From NCBI GenBank assembly GCA_020161535.1, contig JAIUNW010000004.1:124001-188000 (forward strand): a stretch of DNA of 64,000 nucleotides, read 5' to 3'. The notes beneath the pieces were generated by a model. It saw only the letters and a program-made list of their open reading frames with translations. It was not told the origin of the DNA and did not search any database. The stretch is from Bacteroidota bacterium. Its GTDB lineage: Bacteria; Bacteroidota; Bacteroidia; Chitinophagales; Chitinophagaceae. Position numbers and translations under genes: made by a program. The first letter of the stretch is position 1. Every line of letters starts with the position of its first letter. Of this stretch, positions 34,635-42,950 are shown in pieces.

Positions 34635-35297
34635 TCACACATTCACCAGCCCATTGCGAATGGCAAAAGTGACCAGTCCCACGCGGGTTCTGAGTTGCAA
34701 TTTGTCGAATAGCGAATCGCGGTAGCCATCTATCGTTCGCGGACTCAAATACATCTTACTCGCAATTTCCTTATAGGTCATTTCGGTGCAGGCGAGTTGT
34801 AGAAACTCCAGTTCGCGTTCGTTTAGCACCGACAATGGATTGCCGGCCCCCGAAGCTTGCATGCCATCGAAATGATTGATGGTATGTATCAGCCGGCCCG
34901 TAATGATTTCCGAATAATAATATCCTTTTTGGATGAGCGCGTCCATGGCCTTTTTGAGGTCGGTCGGGTCACAGTACTTCATGATATAACCGCGGGCGCC
35001 GGCCTTGAACATACGCACAATGGCGTTTTCGGTGTCATAGGCCGACAAAGCCAGGGTTCTTATATCGGGAAAGGTTCGTTTCAACCAACTGGTTGTGCTA
35101 TACCCATCCATTTCTGGCATATTGATATCCATCAGCACCAGGTCAGGCAGGTGCGTGGGATCCAGCTTGTTAATCAACTCTTTTCCGTTTGCCGCTTCGA
35201 ACTGCACCGTGTATGCATCAAATCCTTGTACAGTTTTGACGAGCCCCTTCCGCATCAGGGTGTGGTCTTCGACCAACACCACGTTAAAATCTTCCAT
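34635..35297 (-). CDS. Orphan NarL/FixJ-family response regulator
   Basis: Start at the ATG at 35297 (MEDFNVVLVEDHTLMRKG). The 220-residue protein has a receiver domain with acidic D11, phospho-acceptor D57 (LMDINMPEMDG) and Lys near 107, then a LuxR-type helix-turn-helix (LNERELEFLQLACTEMTYKE with SPRTIDGYRDSLFDKL). No histidine kinase gene is adjacent. The upstream gene is a lipid acyltransferase 35 nt away on the same strand. Confidence 0.9.
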   Translation of the reverse strand: MEDFNVVLVEDHTLMRKGLVKTVQGFDAYTVQFEAANGKELINKLDPTHLPDLVLMDINMPEMDGYSTTSWLKRTFPDIRTLALSAYDTENAIVRMFKAGARGYIMKYCDPTDLKKAMDALIQKGYYYSEIITGRLIHTINHFDGMQASGAGNPLSVLNERELEFLQLACTEMTYKEIASKMYLSPRTIDGYRDSLFDKLQLRTRVGLVTFAIRNGLVNV

Positions 35298-35332
35298 GAT
35301 TGTCACAAGTTTAGGTTACTAAAATCGATATC

Positions 35333-36244
35333 TCAAGGCACGGTCTCGGGTACGGGGGCTGTATCGATCCATTGGTCGGCATAGGAAGAATTCCAGGCAT
35401 GTTTCCAGCGACGGTGACTCCAGAGCCACATATCCGGGTTTTGCCGCATAACCTTTTCCAGGAAATCGCGGTAAATCCGGGTCAGTTCTCCGGGTTCAAG
35501 GGCATTCGGGGTTTCGGTAACCAGGGTAGCGTTCATTCTATAATAACCACGTTTGACTCGGGTATTGTGAATAAAAACAACGGGTATGTTTCCTGCCCGC
35601 GCGCCTTTTTCAGGCCCGGGCGCAAAGGGGGTAGGGATGCCAAAAAAATACAACCACCAGGCAGTATGCATTTTGCCCGGCACCTGGTCGGCAATGAGCC
35701 CGAGCAGGTATTGTTTGTTGCGGTACGGCAACATGGCGTTTCGCATATCGGTAGCGGGTAATAAGATGGTACCGGTTTTACTGCGCAACTTCCTGAATAT
35801 ACGATCCATTACCCGATTATGCAAGGGCATATATACGCCCAGCAGGGGCAGGTCTTTGTTGTTAACGCCGTAAGACAGATTTAGCAGCTCCCAATTGAAA
35901 TTGTGACCTGTGTGTACCTGGCAACTTAAGCCCCGTTCATAGAGCTCGTTGAACAGTTCAAAGTTGCCCTGTAAATGTTTTCGGAGGTAAGATTCAGATG
36001 CCGAAAAATATTTCACTGTTTCGATAAAGGTGTCAGTGAAATTTCTTTCAAATCGTTTTCGGATATCGTTTCGTTCTTGTTCGGTTTTCTCGGGGAAGGC
36101 TTTTTCCAGGTTGCCCATGATTACTTTCCGGCGATAGCCGAAAACCGTAAACAGCAGCCATTTGACAAAATCACTGAGGCCATAGAGCATCCACATGGGC
36201 AACAATGAAAGCAGGTATAGCGAACCATAAACGAGATAGTACAT
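35333..36244 (-). CDS. LpxL/HtrB-type lysophospholipid acyltransferase
   Basis: The 303-residue protein matches the LpxL/HtrB family: an N-terminal membrane anchor, GYRRKVIMGNLEKAFPEKTE, and the catalytic H-x4-E in TGHNFNWELLN. VKRGYYRMNATLV and PDMWLWSHRRWKH are further family blocks. It adds acyl chains to lipid A precursors or related lipids at the inner membrane. It follows nadB by 95 nt in the same direction. Confidence 0.88.
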   Translation of the reverse strand: MYYLVYGSLYLLSLLPMWMLYGLSDFVKWLLFTVFGYRRKVIMGNLEKAFPEKTEQERNDIRKRFERNFTDTFIETVKYFSASESYLRKHLQGNFELFNELYERGLSCQVHTGHNFNWELLNLSYGVNNKDLPLLGVYMPLHNRVMDRIFRKLRSKTGTILLPATDMRNAMLPYRNKQYLLGLIADQVPGKMHTAWWLYFFGIPTPFAPGPEKGARAGNIPVVFIHNTRVKRGYYRMNATLVTETPNALEPGELTRIYRDFLEKVMRQNPDMWLWSHRRWKHAWNSSYADQWIDTAPVPETVP

Positions 36245-36339
36245 AGTAGCCTGGTTGACAAATGTAATAGTGCAATCAACATATTTGCGCGTCGAACAAG
36301 GGAGAAAAACACCCTAATTCGGCTGCTGGAAACACTGTT

Positions 36340-37941
36340 TTATAACACGATATTTTGTAGTAATACACTCTTATCGGGGTAATCGGTATTGAAATGCAAT
36401 CCCCTGCTTTCTTTCCTGAACTGGGCACCCTTTACAATCAGGTAGGCAACGGTGATCATGTTGCGAAGTTCGCCCAACTGGGGCGATACCGTGGTGGATT
36501 GATAAAGTTGTTCGGTTTCTGCCCACAACAGGTCGAGTCGTTTCATGGCCCGCTCCAAACGCACATCGGTGCGAACAATGCCCACATAATCACTCATCAG
36601 CAATTGCAGTTCTTTCAGGCTTTGGGTGATGAGGATCATTTCTTTTGGATCGGTTGTGCCGGCTGTATCCCAATCGGGTATTCTGTTGGGTGAGATCTGT
36701 TGCGGAATGGTGCTCGCAGCATGTTCGTACGCGCGATGGCCGAACACCATGGCTTCCAACAGCGAATTGCTCGCCAGGCGGTTGGCACCATGCAATCCGG
36801 TAGAAGCACATTCGCCCGCCGCATACAAATGATTGATGGACGTGCGCCCCCATTCATCTGTTTTGATGCCGCCGCAACTGTAATGGGCAGCGGGTGCCAC
36901 GGGAATCATTTGTTGGCTTACATCGATTCCGATCGACAAACACTTTTCGTGAATATTCGGAAAATGGTGCAGAAATTTTTCCTGGTCCATGTGCCGGCAG
37001 TCGAGCCATACATGTTCAGTACCCGTTATTTTCATTTCACTATCGATGGCACGGGCCACGATATCGCGCGGTGCCAGGTCTTTGCGTTTGTCGTATCGTT
37101 CCATGAACGCTTCGCCATTTTTGTTGCGAAGTATACCACCATCGCCCCGAACCGCTTCGGTGATCAGGAATGCTTGTCCGCCGACAGCCGGCTCATACAA
37201 AGCCGTGGGATGAAATTGAATAAACTCCATATTCTCTACCCGGCCTTTGGCCCGATACACCATGGCAACACCATCGCCCGTTGCCACCGAAGGATTGGTG
37301 GTAGTGCGGTACACTTGTCCGTTGCCACCTGTGGCCAACAAGGTAACACCTGCAAGAATGGTTTCTACTTTTTTGGTATTGGTGTCTAGTGCATAAACAC
37401 CATAACATTCAACATCGGGGGTGCTCTTGGTAACCAGGTAACCGAGGTGGTGCTGGGTGATGATTTCTATCACGAACCAATGCTTCATCACTTCGATATT
37501 GGGCAGCAGTTTTACCTGCGCCAACAGGGCGCGTTCCATTTCGCGACCGGTCACGTCTTTGTGGTGCAGAATGCGAAACTCGCTATGACCACCTTCGCGC
37601 CCTAACGCATAATCACCATCAGCATCTTTATCGAATTCAGCGCCCCATTTTATCAGTTCACGGATGCGGTCAACGCCTTCCTTCACCACAATTTCCACCA
37701 CTTTTGGGTTGCAAAGGCCGTCGCCGGCAATCAGGGTATCGTTGATGTGTTTTTCAAAACTGTCGTTCTCAAAATCGGTAACACCGGCCACGCCGCCCTG
37801 TGCATACTTGGTATTGGTTTCATCAGCCGCCGCCTTGGTGACCACCATGATTCGGCGATCGGGAAAACGTTGGGCCATTTTGACGGCGTAGGTGAGTCCG
37901 GCGATGCCTGAACCAATCACTAAAAAATCAGTTTGTACCAT
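36340..37941 (-). CDS. nadB: L-aspartate oxidase
   Basis: The 533-residue flavoenzyme starts with the FAD motif GSGIAGLTYAVKMA (residues 8-21). Family blocks NTKYAQGGVAGV, EGGHSEFRILHHKDVTGREME, QFHPTAL, LITEAVRGDGG and GLHGANRLASNSLLEA follow, with the C-terminal fumarate-reductase-like domain. It oxidises aspartate to iminoaspartate, the first step of NAD biosynthesis; nadA and nadC are not in the window. Its start overlaps the 3' end of the lysoplasmalogenase gene by 14 nt. Confidence 0.95.
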   Translation of the reverse strand: MVQTDFLVIGSGIAGLTYAVKMAQRFPDRRIMVVTKAAADETNTKYAQGGVAGVTDFENDSFEKHINDTLIAGDGLCNPKVVEIVVKEGVDRIRELIKWGAEFDKDADGDYALGREGGHSEFRILHHKDVTGREMERALLAQVKLLPNIEVMKHWFVIEIITQHHLGYLVTKSTPDVECYGVYALDTNTKKVETILAGVTLLATGGNGQVYRTTTNPSVATGDGVAMVYRAKGRVENMEFIQFHPTALYEPAVGGQAFLITEAVRGDGGILRNKNGEAFMERYDKRKDLAPRDIVARAIDSEMKITGTEHVWLDCRHMDQEKFLHHFPNIHEKCLSIGIDVSQQMIPVAPAAHYSCGGIKTDEWGRTSINHLYAAGECASTGLHGANRLASNSLLEAMVFGHRAYEHAASTIPQQISPNRIPDWDTAGTTDPKEMILITQSLKELQLLMSDYVGIVRTDVRLERAMKRLDLLWAETEQLYQSTTVSPQLGELRNMITVAYLIVKGAQFRKESRGLHFNTDYPDKSVLLQNIVL

Positions 37942-38587
37942 AGTCTATGTTTTGTCGCGGAACAGGTTGCCGCGGAATATTTTTCGGTAAACAGCCCCAC
38001 ACAATCAACAATTGTGCAGCCGCATAAGTTGCCATGATGAGAAAAGGGGCAGCGGCCATCGGCCTGATGAAACTATTCACTGCCAGCAGGCTGTCTGATA
38101 CCAGAAAAAGCGCTGCACCAATAATGCAATACAGGCCCATGTGCCAGGAAAATACAAACATGGTGGCTATCACGCATGCATACACGAAAACGGGTGCTTT
38201 GAGCATGTCGGCGAGGTGTGGCGCGAGGAAAAAATAAAACAACCCTATATAGAGGCCCATGCCGATAATACCATAGCGTTGCCAGCCTGGCCTGGGTGGT
38301 CGTTGTTTACGCTGCCGATAAAAGAAAATGATATAACAAATATGGGCTACTAAAAAAGCCGATAAGCCTGCCATGAAAAAATGCTCCGCTTCGCCCATCA
38401 GGAAAATATCGCCCAGCCACGAAAAGAAAAGGGCGGCATTTACCCAGGGGGCTGAACCCGCAAAAAGCAAGATCAGCATGAGCAGTGGTTTGCTGGCGAA
38501 ACGAAGCCATTCCCAACCAGCCAACAGGGAGACTAGGTGCAGGAGCACACAAACAAGGTATCCGCTGAGCCAGCCCGGCAATCGCAT
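37928..38587 (-). CDS. YhhN/TMEM86-like lysoplasmalogenase family membrane protein
   Basis: The 219-residue protein has about eight membrane helices covering nearly all of its length, with conserved acidic spots in SWLGDIFLM and FLVSDSLLAVN. This matches the YhhN (TMEM86) family, some of which hydrolyse lysoplasmalogens. Overlaps: its ATG shares a base with the stop of the lipoprotein gene (TGATG) and its 3' end overlaps nadB by 14 nt, so the set is one operon. Confidence 0.85.
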   Translation of the reverse strand: MRLPGWLSGYLVCVLLHLVSLLAGWEWLRFASKPLLMLILLFAGSAPWVNAALFFSWLGDIFLMGEAEHFFMAGLSAFLVAHICYIIFFYRQRKQRPPRPGWQRYGIIGMGLYIGLFYFFLAPHLADMLKAPVFVYACVIATMFVFSWHMGLYCIIGAALFLVSDSLLAVNSFIRPMAAAPFLIMATYAAAQLLIVWGCLPKNIPRQPVPRQNIDYGTN

Positions 38588-39348
38588 CAGTAGCGTATTA
38601 CAATTTCAAGTGTTTTGGGCGAATCGAGTGCAATCATGATATCACCCGGAAGGGTAACTGATTTTTTATCGTCAGACAAAACAGCTTTGGGATTGCTCAC
38701 CGATTTTGCGGCGCGCGGCAATTTTACCAAAAGGTTCATGCCCATATCACCCATCATGCCCATCATGCCTTTCGATTCTTGCATACGCGGATCGGTCATC
38801 AGGCTATCATAGCGAGCCTGGTTGAGGGTGCGGCTGTATTCACCGTCTTTGATGCGGATATCATACAAAGTGCCAATCTTATCGATACCACCAGCGCTGT
38901 TATCGCCGCCCTGGTCGCCCTGGTTGAAGCCTTTCATGAGGCTGGCGAGTCCGCCGCCTTTGTTCATGGCTGCATACAGTTTGTTCGCGTCATTGAGGTT
39001 TTTGAATGGGTAGTTCATATCCACATCGAAGAGATTTTCCTGCATGTTCATTTTGAGTTTGAGGGCGCCATCGCGCAGCAGGGCTTTGTCTTCGGCCGAC
39101 ATATTTTTGGCGGTGTCAACAATGTCTTTCATAAAAATGGTGGTGTCCATTTTTTTGTCCATCCCTTCTTTTTTGATCTCTTCTTCGCCGGCAAAACTTT
39201 TCAGCATTTCAAACATCTTGCCCATGTCTGAGTGGATGCGCATGTTGCCGGTACCATTGTTGTTGATACTGACTTCTTCGTTGATGGTGATACAGGCGGT
39301 AAAGCAAAGCGCCAGCAATGCGGCGGCGAGTAATTTTAGCTTATTCAT
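38587..39348 (-). CDS. Lipoprotein of unknown function
   Basis: Start at the ATG at 39348, with a lipobox FTAC (Cys19). The 253-residue product is helical and polar at first (KMFEMLKSFAGEEEIKKEG), then strand-rich (LKLKMNMQENLFDVDMNYPF), with Met-rich ESKGMMGMMGDMGMNLL near the end. I do not recognise a family. It lies 28 nt after the epimerase gene and overlaps the lysoplasmalogenase gene by one base. Codon use resembles its neighbours. Confidence 0.75.
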   Translation of the reverse strand: MNKLKLLAAALLALCFTACITINEEVSINNNGTGNMRIHSDMGKMFEMLKSFAGEEEIKKEGMDKKMDTTIFMKDIVDTAKNMSAEDKALLRDGALKLKMNMQENLFDVDMNYPFKNLNDANKLYAAMNKGGGLASLMKGFNQGDQGGDNSAGGIDKIGTLYDIRIKDGEYSRTLNQARYDSLMTDPRMQESKGMMGMMGDMGMNLLVKLPRAAKSVSNPKAVLSDDKKSVTLPGDIMIALDSPKTLEIVIRY

Positions 39349-39376
39349 ATTATTCGGTGAGGTATAGATTGACAAA

Positions 39377-40339
39377 TTAAGCCCTTTCATCGGTATTTAC
39401 CCGGTAGTACACGGTAAATGCACGGCTTTCACCCGGGGCGAGCGTGATGAGTCCCATTTTATTGTTAAAAGCATCTGGCGCCGACGTTAGGTTTTCGATG
39501 GCGATACTGCGCCGCTGCGGCGGAATATACAGTTGGAGATAGGGGTATTGTCCGTCGGTTTCAAACGACACCGTAATGCCATTCTCCGGATTATGAAGCG
39601 TGCAAACCGGGTTGCCGGTATTGCGGTCGAGCACAAAACAGTTGTCGAGCTGGCGATCGTTCAACGGACTGCCGGTTCTGAAATCATCAATCGGCAAAAG
39701 ATTGCCCGTGGGGATGAGTTTGTCGCTGAATTCAAGCATGCCTTCGGCGGCAAACTGCAGGTTGTAGCCATCTACTTTTCCGCCGAGGCTAAAATAGGGA
39801 TGCCAGCCATCCGCCATCGGTATGGCTTCGTTGCCCTGGTTGGTGAGGCTGGTTTTTATTTGTAACAACTGGTCGCTGAAGAGGGTGTAGTCGATGCGAC
39901 AGTCGTAGTGAAAGGGGTAACCGCCGTCGTCGGCCCGGTATGCATAGTCGAACTGCGCCGATGCCATAAAATCAGTAACCGTTTTGCTGGTTTCGGTGAA
40001 TGATTTGTTGAAGAGCAGCCCGTGGATAGCCGTGCCATCGGGGAATAGCTTTTCAAACTGGTAGTCTTTGTTGTTGAAATGGTAGCGGCCCTCGGGAATA
40101 CGGCAGGGGAAGGGCGACAGTTTACTGCTTTTAAAACTGGTGGACAGGTTGCGCTCCAGGTCGGCTTCATCCAGATAGCTATCGATGATATTATGTGTAA
40201 TGCCCTGAAGTGGAAAGGAAAAGCCATGTAACAAAGCACCATGGGTCGGCGCAATGGCAATCTCAGTGCGTGTGGTATCGTCGTGCAGGTACACGAGTGG
40301 TATGCCGGCATGTGTTCCGGCGCTTATGCGAAAACTCAT
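39377..40339 (-). CDS. Aldose 1-epimerase family protein
   Basis: The 320-residue protein has a galactose mutarotase-like beta-sandwich. A catalytic-type His appears in GTAIHGLLFNKSF and another in MADGWHPYFSLGG; the distal Glu lies near ENLTSAPDAFNN. Family members interconvert sugar anomers, some acting on phosphorylated sugars. The first gene of a minus-strand run (lipoprotein, lysoplasmalogenase, nadB). It diverges from the beta-lactamase-like gene across 38 nt. Confidence 0.85.
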   Translation of the reverse strand: MSFRISAGTHAGIPLVYLHDDTTRTEIAIAPTHGALLHGFSFPLQGITHNIIDSYLDEADLERNLSTSFKSSKLSPFPCRIPEGRYHFNNKDYQFEKLFPDGTAIHGLLFNKSFTETSKTVTDFMASAQFDYAYRADDGGYPFHYDCRIDYTLFSDQLLQIKTSLTNQGNEAIPMADGWHPYFSLGGKVDGYNLQFAAEGMLEFSDKLIPTGNLLPIDDFRTGSPLNDRQLDNCFVLDRNTGNPVCTLHNPENGITVSFETDGQYPYLQLYIPPQRRSIAIENLTSAPDAFNNKMGLITLAPGESRAFTVYYRVNTDERA

Positions 40340-40377
40340 GGAACAAAACTACCTAACTTTACGCGCAAATAAATTTC

Positions 40378-41196
40378 ATGCGCCTGGTATTGTTGTCTTT
40401 CGGTTTGATCTGTTGTCTGGCTTCCTGCAGTTTGAATAATGTGGAAGAACGGACCGACCTGAACAAGTTTTTTACAGACCAGCAGGTTGTAGGTGTTTTT
40501 GGTCTTTTTGATAATGGGCAGGGTAGCTTTATTGTGAGCGATAAACATCGATTCCGGGATAGTGCCTGGCTGCCGGCATCCACTTTTAAAATTGTTAATT
40601 CGCTGATTGGGCTTGAAACCGGCACGGTGAAAGACGATAGCACGGTGATTAAATGGGATGGGGTGGTGCGACCGATGGCCGAATGGAACCAGGACCTGAG
40701 CATGTACCGCGCATTCCGGTTGTCGGCCGTTCCCTGGTACCAGGAACTGGCGCGGCGTATAGGCCAGCCCGTTATGCAGCATTGGATCGATACGTTGGGT
40801 TATGGCAAAGGGTATGGTAAAACCAAGATCGATAAGATCGATACGTTTTGGCTGGATAATAGTTTTAAAGTAAGTCCCGATGAGCAACTGGGGCTGGTAA
40901 AAAGACTCTATTTCAGCCAACTGCCTTTCCAGCACCGTACACAGGAGATTGTGTGTGATATGATGCTGATGGAAGACAATGCGAATTATAAACTGGCGTA
41001 TAAAACAGGCTGGGGCCGCGCGGAGAACGGGTCGTCGATTGCCTGGATCATTGGATGGGTAGAAGAGAATAAACACCCCTATTTTTTCGTTCAGCAATTC
41101 ACCAGCACCGATCCGAAGCTCGATATTCCGGCGGTCAGGCTGGCATTGCTGAAAAAGAACCTGTCATCGCTCGGGTTTTTGGAAGGCAAGCGCTAG
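40378..41196 (+). CDS. Class D beta-lactamase-like lipoprotein
   Basis: The 272-residue protein has a lipobox LASC (Cys17) and the class D set of motifs: S68-T-F-K71 (PASTFK), S116-A-V118, YGKGYGK where YGN is usual, WLDNS for the conserved Trp, and K209-T-G. The nucleophile and lysine are intact, so hydrolysis of beta-lactams is likely. A role as a penicillin-sensing or murein enzyme is the alternative. It is only 20 nt upstream of batB, an unexpected partner. Confidence 0.88.
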   Translation: MRLVLLSFGLICCLASCSLNNVEERTDLNKFFTDQQVVGVFGLFDNGQGSFIVSDKHRFRDSAWLPASTFKIVNSLIGLETGTVKDDSTVIKWDGVVRPMAEWNQDLSMYRAFRLSAVPWYQELARRIGQPVMQHWIDTLGYGKGYGKTKIDKIDTFWLDNSFKVSPDEQLGLVKRLYFSQLPFQHRTQEIVCDMMLMEDNANYKLAYKTGWGRAENGSSIAWIIGWVEENKHPYFFVQQFTSTDPKLDIPAVRLALLKKNLSSLGFLEGKR

Positions 41197-41216
41197 GCTG
41201 GCGTTCTTTTTGATGA

Positions 41217-42281
41217 GTGACTCCAAAACTCCGTTTCTTGTACAGATTTGAAAATAATTGGCTCCTGCTTTTACTGGTCATCGTTCCGGTGGGCGTGCTG
41301 CTGTTTGCTTTTTTGCTACGGTGGAAAAAGAAAGTGCGCGCGAAAATGGGGGATGAAAAGTTGGTGGCACAGTTGACCCGTTATTTTTCACCTGTTAAAT
41401 TTTTGTGGAAGTTTATACTGGTGGCACTGTCGATCGGACTGTTGGCATTGGCCGCGGCCAATCCGCAAATGCGGGGTAAAACACCGCCACAAAGCAAGAA
41501 GGGACTGGATGTGATGATACTGTTGGATGTGAGCAAGAGTATGCTGGCGCAGGATGTGAAACCCAATCGGCTGGAGCGCGCCAAATACCTGGTGAATACG
41601 CTGATTGATGAACTGTCAGACAACCGGATCGGCCTGATTTGGTTTGCAGGCCGCGCCTATATGCAGATGCCGCTGACCACCGATTTAGGTGCAGCAAAAA
41701 TGTACCTGCAGAATGCCGGCCCCGATGCAGTGCCCACCCAGGGCACGGTAACCGCAGAAGCCCTTCGACTGGCGGGTGCGGGTTTCAACAACAAAGAGAA
41801 AAAATACAAGGCGGTGATCCTGATCTCTGATGGCGAAGACCACGATCCGGAAGCCTTGAAAGTGGCGCAGCAACTGGCATCTACCGGCGTGATGATCAAT
41901 ACCGTGGGTGTTGGATCACCTGAAGGTGCGACGATTTTTGACCCGGAAACAAATGATACCAAACGCGATGCGCAGGGTAATACGGTCATCAGTAAATTGA
42001 ATGAGACTGAATTGCGCGACCTGGCCACGGCGGGCAATGGCATCTATGTTTACCTGCAAGATGCCGGTGCGGCGGCAACCAGTTTGCGCAACCAGTTGGC
42101 AACAATTGAGAAAAAAGATTTGGAAGACGATTCGAATATTGATTATATCACGTATTACTATTACCTGGTGGGTGCCGCACTGTTTCTGTTGATATTTGAG
42201 CTATTTGTTTCAGAGCGAAAGAAAACCAAAGGAAAGCCTGCGAAGGCTGCGCGTGCAAACACCAAAAACCTGGCAGCATGA
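41217..42281 (+). CDS. batB: BatB-like von Willebrand factor A protein
   Basis: Start is a GTG (41217). The 354-residue protein has two N-terminal helices (about 13-32 and 60-80), a VWA domain with the MIDAS motif D-V-S-K-S (LLDVSKSM) and SDGEDHDPEA, and a C-terminal helix (about 310-332). This is the BatA/BatB aerotolerance layout (helix-VWA-helix). batA, batD and batE are not next to it. It overlaps batC by 4 nt (ATGA). Confidence 0.85.
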   Translation: MTPKLRFLYRFENNWLLLLLVIVPVGVLLFAFLLRWKKKVRAKMGDEKLVAQLTRYFSPVKFLWKFILVALSIGLLALAAANPQMRGKTPPQSKKGLDVMILLDVSKSMLAQDVKPNRLERAKYLVNTLIDELSDNRIGLIWFAGRAYMQMPLTTDLGAAKMYLQNAGPDAVPTQGTVTAEALRLAGAGFNNKEKKYKAVILISDGEDHDPEALKVAQQLASTGVMINTVGVGSPEGATIFDPETNDTKRDAQGNTVISKLNETELRDLATAGNGIYVYLQDAGAAATSLRNQLATIEKKDLEDDSNIDYITYYYYLVGAALFLLIFELFVSERKKTKGKPAKAARANTKNLAA

Positions 42282-42919
42282 GGCGACTGGTCATTGGCAT
42301 AATTTGTTTGGTTTGTGGCGGCATGTTGCAGGCGCAGACAAACGCTGTGCGGGAAGGAAACCAACTGTACCGGGCGGGTAAATTTGACGAGGCGATCAAG
42401 AAATATGATGAAGCCATCGTGGCGAACCCGGATGATCTAACGGCCAGCTATAACCGCGCAAATGCGTTGGCAAAAAAAGGCGATAAAACCGCTGCGCGCG
42501 AAGCGTATACCAAGTTGCTGGAGACGGCCGGTAGCGCGAAAGAAAATACCGGCACGCGCGAACGTGCGCTGTATGACCGCGGGGTACTGGAGCAGCAGGA
42601 CAAGCAGTTGGAAGAAAGTATTAAGTCGTGGAAAGAGGCCCTGAAGCTGGACGGGACAGATACATTGGCGCGCGAAAACCTGCAGAAAGCGCTCCGGGAA
42701 AAAAAGAAACAAGACGAACAGAAACAGCAGCAGCAACCACAAAAGCAGCCGCAGCAGAAAGATAAAAAAGACCAGAAACAACCACCGCCACCACAAAGCA
42801 AACTGAACCAGAAACAGGTGGAGCAACTGCTTAAAGCACTGGAACAGAAGGAAAAGGAAGTGCAGAAAAAATTGCAGCAACGCAGCAGCGGGGCCAACAA
42901 ACCGGATAAAGACTGGTAA
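42278..42919 (+). CDS. batC: BatC-like TPR protein
   Basis: The 213-residue product has a signal peptide (MRRLVIGIICLVCGGMLQAQ), TPR repeats (about 25-130, REGNQLYRAGKFDEAIKKYDE, ASYNRANALAKKGDKTAAREA, ESIKSWKEALKLDGTD) and a Gln/Lys/Pro-rich tail. It fits BatC, the periplasmic partner of BatB. Its start overlaps the batB stop (ATGA). The next gene, ispG, starts 31 nt later. Confidence 0.85.
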   Translation: MRRLVIGIICLVCGGMLQAQTNAVREGNQLYRAGKFDEAIKKYDEAIVANPDDLTASYNRANALAKKGDKTAAREAYTKLLETAGSAKENTGTRERALYDRGVLEQQDKQLEESIKSWKEALKLDGTDTLARENLQKALREKKKQDEQKQQQQPQKQPQQKDKKDQKQPPPPQSKLNQKQVEQLLKALEQKEKEVQKKLQQRSSGANKPDKDW

Positions 42920-42923
42920 ACCT

Positions 42924-42931
42924 TAAATTTG
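42924..42931 (+). promoter_or_regulatory. TAnnTTTG -7 box upstream of ispG
   Basis: TAAATTTG lies 19 nt upstream of the ispG ATG, just after the batC stop. It would allow ispG its own transcript. No clear -33 element is seen. Confidence 0.4.
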
Positions 42932-42950
42932 CTGGTAGTAAAACGCATTC

